Translations under genes and position numbers: made by a program | From: Ectocarpus siliculosus | Taxonomy: Eukaryota > Sar > Phaeophyceae > Ectocarpales > Ectocarpaceae | DNA: 41,118 bases | Direction of reading: 5' to 3' | NCBI GenBank assembly: GCA_000310025.1 | Contig: FN648568.1 | Location: 109,190-150,307, forward strand | Notes under the pieces: model-generated | What the model was told of the DNA's origin: nothing | The model's database searches: none | The model's input: only the letters and a program-made list of their open reading frames with translations | Shown here: one piece after another, positions 1 to 10,785 of the stretch | Position numbering within the stretch: position 1 is the stretch's first letter | Layout: each line of letters opens with the position of its first letter

Positions 1-41
1 GCCCCCGGCCCCATTGGGGGACGGGGGGTCAATCCAGTACT
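1..41 (+). repeat. Partial hairpin end of a dispersed repeat, cut by window edge
   Basis: The first 32 bases form the same G/C hairpin (CCCCC...CCATTGGGG...GGGG ending in TCAA) that closes the two Helitron-like copies ending at 3614 and 17027. Here the expected CTAG terminus 9 bases after the hairpin is not present, so this is either a mutated or a different subfamily member. The element body lies outside the window. Confidence 0.45.
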
Positions 42-290
42 TACTACAGTACGTAATGCGCTGGCTTTAGTCTAGTATAAGTTGAGTATTTGTGAAACAC
101 TTACTCAGGGATTTTTTCAAGGTTGAGTAATAATACTCGAGTAGCCGAGTACGCATGATGAGTAGATTTTGAAGTACTTACTAAATCATCTGAATATCAA
201 TGAGCATTTTGAAATACTTACTCAAAGGCTTTAGTATTTTGTTGAGTATTTTGGAAAAACTCAACGGATCAAGTTGAACGGATGAGTAAA
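36..290. repeat. AT-rich patch of short direct and inverted TACTTACT / TTGAGTATTT repeats
   Basis: TTGAGTATTT occurs at about 82 and 242, and ACTTACT variants at about 39, 99, 174 and 219. Because AAATACTTACTCAA is nearly the reverse complement of TTGAGTATTT, neighbouring copies can pair as imperfect hairpins (for example about 81-107 and 215-252). Related GAGTA words fill the space between. No coding potential is seen. The origin is unknown; it may be the decayed end of a repeat. Confidence 0.5.
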
Positions 291-3188
291 ATTCTTTCCT
301 AAACACACCCTGGCAGAGAATCCACACACCCATAGTCAGAGCACCCTTGCAATATCTAGAGGGATGCGGTAAGACCCAAGAAACTGTCTGTGGGATAATA
401 ATAGCGGCACCCGGCATACATATATATAGCAGCCAACAGACAAACCCATCATGTGTATGTGAGTGTGCAGCGGGCGTCATGTGAAATAACCGCACCGCCG
501 TAACGGTAGTCACAGAAAAAAAAAACGGTGCGTGTGTTCCGCAGCTACCACCGTAGAGGGCGGAATCATGGACGGGCAACGTACATTACATATGTATGCG
601 GTAACCAAGTAATCATTCGAGCAGTCCACACCGTGTGTGCCACAGCGGTGCAAGCTTGTGTAACAAGCAGCGGCGTGTGTGTGCACAAGCGTGCAATTGG
701 AACAAAAAAAAATGTGTGTGTGTATGCAGTAGCGTGCAAGTGCAACGAGGCGGTTGACGGATTTGAATTTGACTACAACTAAATAAGGTATGGCATACAC
801 GTACTTCCATGATGTGGACCGGGCAACAGCGGCAGGCCTTCATCAATAGAGTGTCAGCTAGATACGTGAAACACCAAATAGCCAGGTTGGTTGTTGTGGA
901 CACACCCGTGTAACAGTTGGTTGCCGACAAGAACCGTCTGTTGTTGGTTATTTTTTTTTTTATTTATTTTAATATGACACAACGAATCCATCTCTATCAT
1001 AGAAAGAAGTCGGAGACAGATCAGCAATGAATTCATAGCGTCAGAAAGTACCTGTATGTCTACGGTTTCCCAGACAGCATATAGGGACATCTCCCCTGTG
1101 GGTAATAGGCTCAACACGACAGTTTGGTACCTGTTTTGTGTGTCTCATATATGTTATGTTGGGAAGGTGCATCGGAAATGTGTTAGGTACTGGTCGGTCG
1201 GGCGTTTTGTGTGTGGCACCCTTTTATTTTTTTGTTGCCAAGAAGCAACTAGTCACCTGTGCCACAGAAACCATGAGACCGTACATGAAGCAATCAGTCA
1301 CCTGTGCCACAGAAAACATGAGACCGTACATATATATGCATAGTCTAAGTGTCCGCAGAATACATGTAAAGAGGACTGCGGAACATCTTCCGACATCCAT
1401 ACGGTACACATGCCCGCCGACATCGCTGCGAAACGTATGGTACGACCAGACCCCCCTCGTAGTCTTCTAAAGAGAAGCGCGCATAGCTGCACAGCCATCA
1501 AGACGTAAGAGTCAGGGTGCTGACCACACCATCAGCGCGTGTGCACCAGCGATCAGCAGTCGACCCGTCCAAATCGAACAAAACAGTCGTGTAAACAACA
1601 GCAAATGAACCCTGTACAACAGCAAGGTGAAACTGTTGTATCGATAACAACCAAGGGCAAAGGCAACGGAAAAAGACAGTCGTGAGCACGGTGAGGACAC
1701 GGCGTGTGCAAGAGGGATCGGAGAGCGCCACAACGGTTTGCAATAGTTTGCAACATCCAACGAGACGTAACTAACTGTGAAGCGTCTGACAGCAACATCG
1801 GCGTCTTATGTGCAACAACAGCTGTACCGTATCAGTGCAAAACGAACAAGACCGTCATCAGAGAACAAGCTGTCTGTGTCCGGCGACCCGCAGTCAAACG
1901 AATTAATTGTGTTGATTGCGCGACCTTCATGGGAAGAACGTCAACACAACGAACGGTGCGGGCACCGAATTGTATAAAACGAGAGTGTAGCTGAAGCAAT
2001 AACCACACAACAACAAGGAGGCACTCCTTCGTGGTGCGACCCCAGGCTGCCTCATCAGTGTGTATGGTAGACGTACATGTGTGAGACCAAGCAGCCATGT
2101 GCGCCCCAGAGTTGTGGACAAAACGAACAACGAGGAGGTGTTCCACGGGACATTCGTGCGTGTGTCAACAGTGCTGCATCGTTCGCAACGGAACCATACA
2201 GCAGACACACGACGCGCGTGCATGTCTCCGCGCGGACAGACAGCCTAGCCTGGGCATGACACGTCAACTTGGAGTACGACGTCATACCCCGAAGAAAACT
2301 CGCACGCGAACCAACGGATGCAGATGTCGGCAAGAAACATTCGTGTGTCTGCATTTTTGTTTTTTTTTCTAGAACTACTAGCAAGCCATTATGTTCCGCA
2401 GAAATCAATAATGCATGTCCGCACATAAGACCACCATGGTTGCAGTGTCCACGTCAAGAATACCGCCAAACACCATCCTGCACGCGGTACCCGGACGGAC
2501 ACCGATATGGCGGTGCAGACAAGACGGTTAGACTGTAGTGTGGCGAGACCTACCAGCGTAGTCTATATATTTCGAAGGGCGTGGAGGAGGAAAACTCGCA
2601 CCACAAAGATTGGCACACAGCTTGTACATGTGTTTTGTTTTTTTTCATTCCATTGGCACGAAGCGGGCATCGCACCTCTGGTTTGTTGTGTGCCCAGTGA
2701 GCAGCGCTGTTGGAAGAGGCGGCACTCAGATGTGGGCACCCCCCCCGAACGCATTAGCACGTCCTCTAACAACGAGCCCTGATCGCTCAACTCATGTGGT
2801 TCCGGTCAAAGACCCCCCCAAGGTTCAACGTGCCCCCCCCCCGTGCCCGGCACCAGCGCGGTGTAGCACGGCGAAGCAAAGGCCGCGATGGTCGCGTCCA
2901 CGAACGTGGCCGTCTAGCGGTCAGGTTGAGGAGTGAAGGTAAAAGCGGGCCTACCGGTGAGCTCGCAGTCGCTGTGGGGCCGAGGGAGCCACCGCCAAGC
3001 AGTCGCCGAAGCCGCCGCGGCGGAACGCCGCTTGTTGCGAGGCGGACTGTTACTCTCTCAAGTATTTCCTGTCTCCTCGATAGCTGCAGCGTATTTCGGG
3101 AGAGAGAAGGGGGACTGAACAAGGTAGAGTCATTTTCTGACTCTTCTCAATTTTGTTCCGAAATCCGGATTCGTCTCAAATCCGAGAT
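291..3188. other. Stretch without recognisable gene
   Basis: All open frames here are short, overlap on both strands and contain no motif I recognise. The 195-aa frame at 2794-3381 is rich in Arg/Pro/Ser and runs from unique sequence into the Helitron-like repeat, so it is probably chance. Splice-like sites occur but no set of phase-compatible exons with protein-like sequence emerges. The only local structure is the tandem duplication at 1242-1331. Confidence 0.5.
1242..1331. repeat. 45-bp tandem duplication
   Basis: Two adjacent 45-bp units start at 1242 and 1287 (GAAGCAA then AGTCACCTGTGCCACAGAAA and CATGAGACCGTACAT) and differ at only a few positions. The period is a multiple of three, so in one plus frame it gives a 15-residue repeat (VTCATE...MRPY). 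There is no sign that the frame is a gene, and the high identity suggests a recent duplication. Confidence 0.85.
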
Positions 3189-3614
3189 TACGGAAGGATC
3201 GTTCCACGACGCAGACAAACGTCGACGTCTCCTTTCTCTTTTTTTTATCCCCTTCGCACTCCTTCCTTGCCGCGGTTTTCACACCGACTTCGAACGTGGG
3301 GTGCACTTTCCCCTCTCTATACCTTCTCATTGTTATGTACATAATGTATTTCTCGATTGTTTGGCTTTTCGAGTCCGATAGACAAGACTACGGACTGACG
3401 TGTCCCTTTTACCCCCGACGGGACCGCGCGCTCGTCGAGTGCCGAAATTCTTCACAAATTCCTTGCCTCTCCCAACACCGTCCCTTCTTCCCCCCCCTTT
3501 AAATCCTCTCCCCTTCTTCTTCTTCTTCCCTTCCTCCCGGACACTCACTACCATCCGTCCTGGATGTTGGCCCCCAGCCCCGTTGGGGGGTGGGGGGCCA
3601 ATACTTAACCCTAG
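3189..3614 (+). mobile_element. Helitron-like non-autonomous element, copy A
   Basis: This 426-bp stretch is homologous along its whole length to 16605-17027. Shared landmarks in order are GAAGGATCG, CCACGACGCA, CTTGCCGCGGTTTT, GTCGAGTGCCGAAATTCTTCAC and GGACACTCAC. It ends with a hairpin at 3567-3601 (TTGGCCCCC...GGGGGCCAA), a 9-base spacer and CTAG at 3611-3614 followed by T. A 3' hairpin roughly 10 bases before CTRR with insertion before T is the known hallmark of Helitrons. No Rep/helicase is encoded. The 5' boundary is set only by where the two copies stop matching, and the expected TC start is not proven. Confidence 0.6.
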
Positions 3615-3622
3615 TACTGTAA

Positions 3623-4680
3623 TCATGCTTGCCTTGCCCCACTCAGACATAGAATGCAGTTAACTTTGCCCTGGCCTGCATCATAAATGCCACGGTTTGT
3701 GCGCTTTTTACCTTTCCTGTAGGGCCTCAATGGGCGGGAGAGACTGTAGTCGCCTCCATAAACTGTGTAGACGCATAGTGTTGGGCTTAACTTGAAAAGA
3801 GGTATCAAAGCGTTTTCATGCAAACTGACGTCAGGACGTCCGCTTTTCACACTGTGATTGACTCGCGTTTTCTCTCCTTTTGGGTCGTTTTGGGTTGGGT
3901 TGTACCCTTGGGCGTCAAAAGCTTTTTTCGTGCGTACAATATCCTCCATCGTTGAACTCGATGGCTTGCCACAGCAGAGAGTTCCTTGACAATCTTCGGC
4001 TTCGCCGCTCCCTGAGTGAAGCAGTCTTTATCGTCGTGAGAAGTAGTCTTTGGCATGGTGTACCCTTTTCCCGAACCTCCTCGTCACCCAGGCTTCCCTT
4101 TAGCCGCAGGATCGTTGTTAGTCCTGAGGATAGCACATCATCTCTCGTAGTGCCCAGGTAGGCCGCAGTTGTAGCACTGCTCGTTTCAGCTTGGACGCCT
4201 CAACATCGCCTCTCCACGCCCAGCGATTATGCCTGTATTGTAGCGATAAAGGTGGTCCAAATATCGAAGTTTGAATCCTTCCCGGTCATCAGCCCCTCGT
4301 GGATGTCCAGTTGTCCTGGCCTCGTCCCGAAGACATGCTGGTGGTCGCTAGTGCCCCCTGCGTGGCGCGGAAGGTCTCGTCGGTGATCATCAATTACTTG
4401 GCCTCGAGCTCTTGCAGTACCGCCTGTCTCTTGTGTCTTGTGCCGTGGATGCCTTCCGCGTACTTTGTCACCAGCAGCGCCGTCGGTTTCTCCGTGAGGT
4501 GGCAGATAGTGCCATACAAGTCCTGGTTGGTTTTGCCGTACTCAGACTACAACCCAGTAGAAACGGTGTCTCCTTCCGTCGCGGTATTCGCCTCGACCGT
4601 CGTGCCGTTCTTGTCCCTCAATGATCTCGAGCATGTTCAGGCGTTTGATGCTGACGACAACATAAACTGAACTTCTTCAC
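3623..4680 (-). pseudogene. Eroded Ty1/copia-type Gag with zinc knuckle
   Basis: Read on the minus strand, pieces of a retrotransposon Gag appear in different frames. About 4340-4530 encodes a copia Gag-like segment (LYGTICHL, then TKYAEG, then RQAVLQELEAK) resembling the UBN2/gag family region with Trp/Tyr-rich start and basic helix. About 4142-4190 encodes a CCHC zinc knuckle, CYNCGLPGHYER followed by a stop and Cys (C-x2-C-x4-H-x4-C), which in the family binds RNA in the particle. A stop lies two codons upstream of the knuckle, one lies inside it, and TAA follows ELEAK. Further downstream (about 3850-4060) the frame KGYTMPKTTSHDDKD continues. No protease, integrase or RT is seen, so this is a truncated, dead fragment. 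It abuts the Helitron-like copy A. Confidence 0.55.
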
Positions 4681-5400
4681 TCAACCCTCGAGTGTCTCAA
4701 TGCTCTCAAGCTGTTGATGATGTCGGTTTTGCGATTGTCTTCAATGTTTCCGCAGCACAGAGTCCTCGAACAGCACAGTGAAACTGGTTCTAATTTTACG
4801 CGAAGTTTCGCCTCGAGGAACGATTAGCCAAACAAATGGTTCTCCTCCAAACCGTTCAGTTCGTTGCAGCAGGTCCAGATGTAGATGATTGCGACCGCTC
4901 TGTGTGTTGAACGTGTGTCGACCTTGTATTCTTGAATCTTGGAAGGATTCTCGAAGATCAGGGTATACAGCAGGAGTAGCGGTGTCCATGACATACCCGC
5001 TTGGTGATGAGCTTGCAGCGGTAGCTCATCCGGCTTGATCGCTTTGGAAACTTCACCGCAGATAGTCGCTGGGAAGCAAGATAACGGACTGTGCGAGAGG
5101 TGGAACACTGCTGAGAGATACAATGTGTCGTGGAGACTTGACACAACCAAGACATGAAACGTCTTTGACCAGGCTGGCCCTGCTACCCCCAAACATGTCC
5201 AGTTAAAACGCTCATCATACACAATTGATGAGGCGAAACCTGCCGCCCCAAAGAACCCATACGAAACGTTCATCACGCATGTTGCCGGGGAGAGAATGTT
5301 TTTCTTACCACGACCGTCCGGAAGACTGACACTGCAAAACCTTGGCAGTCTCTGCCTTGCACTATGTCGCACTATTCCCCGATATAACGGCACCCTGAAT
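4681..5400 (-). other. Possible 5' part of the eroded retroelement, unassigned
   Basis: A minus-strand open frame of 189 codons (4824-5393) lies upstream of the Gag remnant in the same orientation. I see no family motif in it, and its composition (Leu/Ser/His-rich) does not resemble a Gag N-terminus. It may be the leader or LTR region of the retroelement, or unrelated. No matching long terminal repeat was found by eye. Confidence 0.25.
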
Positions 5401-7290
5401 TGTGGAAATCTTTAGCTTTAGCTCCAGCGTCTGAAATCCAATGTCCGTGGAGTTTTGATTCGATTCGAAATACTAAATCTCGAGCTACACTGCGAACCTT
5501 GTGGAGTCTCGAGTATGGTTCGGTGGGGAATCGCAGATCCTGTAGCCGACAAGGGTCGGACGGGGGTGGCCACCCGAATGAGGCGGTTGAACAGACAAAG
5601 TGGGTTTGTCGGGTGCACCACAAATATGTTTTTTTTCGTATTGCTGACGGCGCGGGGCTTCGAATTGTTGATGTTTTGTGTCCCTCAGACAGCTGTTGTG
5701 ATGCACCACAGCGGGCATCTCGGAGGCATATTGTTTCCCTGTCTGTTAGTGTTGGACCCACACCCGTATGCGTCACTCATTCGCTAGCGTGCGTGGACAG
5801 CAAGACCCATCCTTGGTCTCGTTCGAGAGCACGACGCATGTTCAAGAAAAACATCTGAGAGCTTTTTTGTGTCTCTTCCATGCGCTGTTTTTTCTCTCGT
5901 TTTTTTGTGGACTTAGCATATTTGCTTTGAGCAGTGTTCCCGCATGTCAACTGCCGCGATCCTACCCCCGGTCTTGCTGTAGTACATGGTTCCGTGGTGT
6001 GCATCTACGCGGCAACACACGTCTACATCGAAATATGACGAGGACATTCAAGTTGACTTTGTTGCAACTCCGTATCCATTCTCTCAAACAAGAAAGTTAA
6101 TTTTGTCCGTGTGTGCCGTGAATGCGAGTGAGCCGCAGGCCAGCAACTGATGCTTTCCATGTCACAAAAGAGTGCAGTTAACTAGGCAACCTCCACCGCG
6201 GAAAAAACGCTCACTACATCAATCTCCTTTCACCCCTCTTTCCGACCCTTCCCTTTCCGACTGGGGTACAGCAGTGGACGATTAAAATTTACGCACTACT
6301 CAATAGTATGGCCAACTCTTTGGTAACTCTATTGAGAGTATAGAGACTACCTCGAGGAGCATAACCCGAACCGAAGGCGTTGATGGCGGGCAAAGAACTT
6401 CCCCTCTGTGTGTGTGAAAATATGCTGCTCTCTCCCCTATTCCCAAGTCTTGTATTTCGTCTATCGTAGCAACTTTCGTCCCTGTCGGTCCCTCTCCGCA
6501 TATATATTTCAGTGTGTTGTGGTCCTATGCCGCCCCCCCAACTAAAATCCATTTCGCTTTCATTGGACGGGTATATATCCTTCTTTGCACAGGTGGCAGA
6601 CTCCACAAGGCAAAATCGTCGTCCTTCCACATATCCTTGCAACACCCCTTCCACATACACCAGTACGCCATCCGAGACAACATCCAAAATGTGGGGGTTA
6701 TCGTTGATGAGCATTAATACCAACCCCCGCCAACGGCCTTAATTCACGTAAGACGACGCTTTGTTTGTTTAGTTGTTTGTGGGGTTTTGTTTCCTTGTTA
6801 TATCCTGTCACTCATCTGGTCGAGACCACAAACAGGTGTTTCACCCTCTCCATCCATTCGTTCATAGACGCACCGCTTACGCACGGCACATCCCTAGCCC
6901 AACGTGTAGGCCAGGATCATCATGGCTGAGATTTTTCATCTTTTCTTTCGCTCAAAATTATGTCGTTCGTGGTCTCCACGTGCTTTCTTGTACTGCAATT
7001 ATCAGCTACTGCATCCATGTGCTTCACAAAATAAAACCGTTCGACCATTCCGATGTCTCTACCCAGTATTCGGGTACAAGAACAAACAAGAGAGCGGCTT
7101 CTACTAGTGGTGGTCTTCTGGGTGAGCTGATCATCTAGAGAGAGGCTACTACACCCGTTCACCAGGCTCCCATTACTGCTACCGTTCAATACAAGAACAG
7201 ATCTATCCCATGTTCGGCCGGGGCAAAACACAAATTATACGTCCTCTGCCCCCCCCCCCCTCGCGTCAATCTCCCGTGGGTCTCATCTTG
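5401..7290. other. Stretch without recognisable gene
   Basis: Open frames reach 152 codons (5400-5858 plus) and 144 codons (6289-6723 minus) but overlap on both strands and carry no recognisable domain. A poly-C run sits at about 7249-7260. I see no RNA gene or repeat otherwise. Confidence 0.45.
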
Positions 7291-7293
7291 TGG

Positions 7294-7408
7294 GAAAAAA
7301 AAAACTTGGCTGGGGTCCCCTCGCATGCCAAAAATTTGTAAAGCGCGCTCTGGAAAAAACTAGGCTGGGGTTCCCTCCCATGCCACGAAATAATAAAACG
7401 CGCTCTGG
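7294..7408. repeat. Tandem duplication, about 57 bp, A-run plus GGCTGGGG
   Basis: Two adjacent units each begin with an A-run, then ACTTGGCTGGGG or ACTAGGCTGGGG, CCCTC, CATGCCA, an AT-rich middle and end with GCGCGCTCTGG or ACGCGCTCTGG. The units span about 7294-7353 and 7354-7408. A third degenerate start (AAGAAAATTTGACTGGG) follows at 7421. No gene is associated. Confidence 0.75.
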
Positions 7409-7827
7409 ATAAACCCATGTAAGAAAATTTGACTGGGTTCGTGCGGAATAAGAATTCCTCCCCCGGAGTAATGCATACACCTGGGGGCCTGGGAGTGGAA
7501 AATGTGCTTTTTATTGTCCACTCGGTGCCTCTCGTTGGCTGTTCTTTCTCAGGCGGGGCTCGGGTCATTCCTTTGCGCAGAAACGCTCTCGACAGGAGCC
7601 CGCGAGCGTAATATTAAAGTTCACGCGCCGACGCCCAACGACGATATCGGTTCGGCTAGACCCCTACGTTGCAGACGTCACCTTGTACGGCTGCTGACCA
7701 CTCACCGTCTGCCGGGTTGGCCCATGGCGTGCGGTAACCCAGTCTACTCTCCGTCACCAACGTCACGGTAACCCCTCCTGTCGTCGCCGCTTCCATCACC
7801 GGTGCCGCTGGTCCGTTCGCGATGGCG

Positions 7828-8080
7828 TGCGTCCCGGCCGGCCGCCGCCGCGACGAAGACATGACTGCCGGTGGTCCTTACTTTTACCGCCGGTGCTGGT
7901 ACCGGTGGTACCGCTCTAGCGGCGAGTGCCTGCAACCCGGCCGTCCCCCCGGCCGGCGTCGCGGACAACACATGACTCCCGGTGGTCCCCACTCTGGCCG
8001 CTGGTTCTGCTACCGATGGTGTCACCCACTTTGCGAGTGCCTGCGCTCCGGCCGTCTCTCCCGCCACCGCCGCCAGTGCG
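7828..8080. repeat. GC-rich 111-bp tandem repeat, possibly ex-coding
   Basis: Two full units and a partial third begin at about 7831, 7943 and 8054 (GTCCCGGCCGGC, GTCCCCCCGGCCGGC, GTCTCTCCC). Shared blocks are ACATGACT, CCGGTGGTCC, CTGGT, CGGTGGT/CGATGGTGT, GCGAGTGCCTGC and CCGGCC. The period is divisible by three. One plus frame reads as Ala/Pro/Val-rich repeats but is interrupted by TGA in each unit (within ACATGA), while other frames on both strands are open across it. It could be a decayed low-complexity protein repeat or a minisatellite. Confidence 0.65.
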
Positions 8081-8099
8081 AGGGAAATTGTGCCGCCAG

Positions 8100-9428
8100 G
8101 TCACCCGTTCGCCGCCGTTGCCGCTGCAGCCCATCTGGTAGCCTGTCGCCAGACGACCAATTTTCAGTCCCTGTAAGCCCAGCCGGGAGAAGTGCTTGAA
8201 GGGTTTCTTCGAACGTTGTTCTTTGGCCGTGTCAACGTCGGCTCTAAGTGTCACGTGGTCTGGACGTCTCCATTCTTAGGTCAACCTGTTCTTGCTGTCT
8301 CTTGTGCTCGAGAGGGTTGCCGTAGTAAGGAGTCGCGACTTGCCGTAGAAAAACGAAGAGAAGCTGAGACAGGCAACGCCGACGATACACGTGGAGGAGT
8401 TGCACGCTATGGTGGCATCATGTCCGCGTGTTTTGTCGTGTGGCATTGGTGAGGCCGCGCGGTTCGTCGTGTGGCGTGGTCGAGGCCGGGCATTTTCTTC
8501 GTAAGGCAAAGACGGAATTCTTCCCGGCACACGCCGCTATATGTTTATTTTGCCTTTTCCCAGATGGAATTGTGCGCAGGGGTTGCGAGTGTTCGACGTC
8601 TCCAACATGGTTGCTTTGGTTGGTTGTGCGTACTCTGCTGTTGTAACATACATGTGTGTTTTGCTTGTGTTGCACCCAATCATGGCCCACAGGCAAAAAA
8701 ACAGTTTGTGTGAATTTGCTGCTGTGCTTTTGGACACTGTTTCTGGAGGCCGCCTGCGCACAAAGGTAGGTTGCGACCGTAGAAGGCCTCGTTGTCATTT
8801 GGACGATCCAGTGTAATATCCCATGTGATGGGCAGACATCTGCATTTTCACGTGGATTCTGCTGCACACAACGAAGGAGTAACACTCACTTTACCACCAC
8901 GAACTCCACTACAACCCCATCTCTAACAACGCATGTTAGTGTAGATCTAACGAAAAACTGTCGGTAGCGTCAACATCTCGATCACAATTTCTCAATTTTC
9001 GCAATATTACCAGTATTGGCTATTAAAAAAAGTGATACTATTGCCACTACAGTATATCGATTAGACCAGTGGCACTACCCGTGACTACATTATTAGTGGC
9101 ATGTTTTGCACTTGCCCCTATATGCCACATAGACGCAAGCAAGCATCGTTATCAGGGATTTTACGTGTCCATGTAGACAGTAGCCAAGTTCCATCCCTTC
9201 GGTGTCCGCTGTAGGCAACACCAACAGTAGTAGTAGTACCCATGCTAGACAGCATTAAGTGCATCGGTCAGCAAGCAATACTAGTAGAGCAGAGACCACC
9301 TGCTGTGTGACGCGTTCCCTTACAGGACTGTCCCCGACACGTCAAAATAGTTTCGCGGGACCCCGACATACATAGCCTGATTGACTATGCGGAGTGCCCA
9401 ACGTAGATATTGTTGTTTATTGTTTCAG
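8100..9428. other. Stretch without recognisable gene
   Basis: There are only short overlapping frames and no domain I can name. The part from 8880 to 9380 is AT-richer and has almost no open frame on either strand. Nothing structural was seen. Confidence 0.5.
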
Positions 9429-9601
9429 GAGATGGAGAGCTGGCCCGCGCGCCTTTTTCTCTTACTCTCATCTTTTACCATCAGTATCTGCTCTTGGAGT
9501 CAGCCAGTAACAACGACATCAACGACAGATTGTATCTCATCGTTTCGAGATTCACCGAGTTGCGCAACAGCACTCAGCAGTATGTCACCGGTCACATATA
9601 G
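9429..9601 (+). CDS. Candidate terminal exon of an unknown protein
   Basis: A good acceptor (TTGTTTATTGTTTCAG) ends at 9428. In one frame the following 173 bp read as a helix-like sequence (contains SASNNDINDRLYLIVSRF and ends QQYVTGHI) and stop at 9599-9601. A second frame starts MESWPARLFLLLSS at 9432 and looks like a signal peptide followed by Ser/Thr, ending at 9638; both cannot be right. No upstream exon was identified and no family is recognised. Treat it as a weak splice-signal-based call. Confidence 0.22.
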
Positions 9602-10011
9602 CAGGCTGTTTATCGCGTGTTTCCTGCGTTCGTGCTGATATAGGCCTCACGCAGCGATGGAGCTTTCGTCGTGGGCGCTTGGCGCTACTGACATCACGCT
9701 CGTACAGGGGACTGGAATCCATCCTTTCTGCCTGGTATTGCAAGGTAGGCAAGGAATGTTGGAATGGTAAGAGGTCGACGAGGAACTCAAACGACAATTA
9801 ATGTGTGTGTACAATTGTAGAATGTCTGCCAGGCAGAAGTCAGCGAAGACAAGAAGAAAACGACGAAATCCTTGATCCGCAAAATGCTGATTCCGGGTTC
9901 GGCGTCTTCGGTTGCCGCCTCCCAGAACGTCGCGCAGAATTCAGGATGGCGCCCCGCCCGATTTTCGGTCCCATCAAGTTGACCGCTTGTGAACCCACAG
10001 TCCACAGAATG

Positions 10012-10785
10012 GGCGAGTGCGCCCTGAGTTCTTGACGAATTGCTCCCATCCAGGGCTCCGAGCAACCCTACACTGAAGGGTTTGCTATTCTGCACGCTAG
10101 ATATTTTTGGTCGCTCGGTGCGCGTACGTAAAGAATTTCGCATTACACCCAACAGGAGACAGCAAAACGAGCCGCTTTGTCAGAGACGGGAGGACACCGC
10201 ACTTGATTTTTTTATTCCCTGGGCCACCGATCGAAGCCAGACCGGCCAGGATGTTCTCTCTGTTTCTTGCTCTCGTTGGAGAAGATTTGCTCACTCTCAA
10301 CCGACGGAGAGAGGCATGCGGGTAGTGTCTGTTGTTTCTTCGAACCTAATTGTTTTAATTGTTTCTGCTTCACTTACGAATAGAGGGATGTGTTCAAGAC
10401 CTGAACACAATTTTTCAACAGATAGGTTGTGCACACGCATACGACAATTTAAAATGATTGGATCAACGAGCTCCTGAGACAATCTACTCCGACAGAGGGT
10501 AAGGAACAGAGAGCACATCCTGGCCTATCTGGCTTCGATCGTGGCCTAGGGAGCCAGACGTCGGTTACGGTGTCTTCCCGTCTCTGACTAAAAGCGGCTC
10601 GTTTGCTGTCTGGTGTCGTGTTGGCCGGCTGCGCCCTCTCCATGTTTGGTGTGATGCGATTTTTTTGACGTACGAGTACCGAGCGACTATCAACAATCAG
10701 CGTGCAGCATAGCAAACCCTTCAGCGTAGGGTTGCTCGGAGTCCTTGATGGGAGCGATACGTCAAGAACTCAGGTCGCACTCGCC
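10012..10785. mobile_element. Foldback-like element with about 285-bp inverted arms
   Basis: The left arm (about 10012-10295) reappears reverse-complemented as the right arm (about 10474-10785). Matching blocks outside to inside are GGCGAGTGC, CTGAGTTCTTGACG, GCTCCCATC, CTCCGAGCAACCCTAC, GAAGGGTTTGCTAT, CTGCACGCT, GTCGCTCGGT, ACGAGCCGCTTT, GTCAGAGACGGGA, GATCGAAGCCAGA and GCCAGGATGT. Identity looks to be about 80 percent with small indels (the right arm has an extra stretch near 10620-10650). The spacer is 10296-10473. Both arms can be read as related peptides (RITPN..., QRREDT), so they may derive from a duplicated coding fragment, or from a Foldback/long-TIR transposon. Target duplications were not found. 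Confidence 0.8.

Noticed and set aside
2794-3381. 195-codon plus-strand frame
   Set aside because: Low-complexity Arg/Pro/Ser composition, and its second half lies in the Helitron-like repeat.
5372-5858. Overlapping 152-codon plus and 134-codon minus frames
   Set aside because: They are mutual shadows with no motifs, and neither has splice or homology support.
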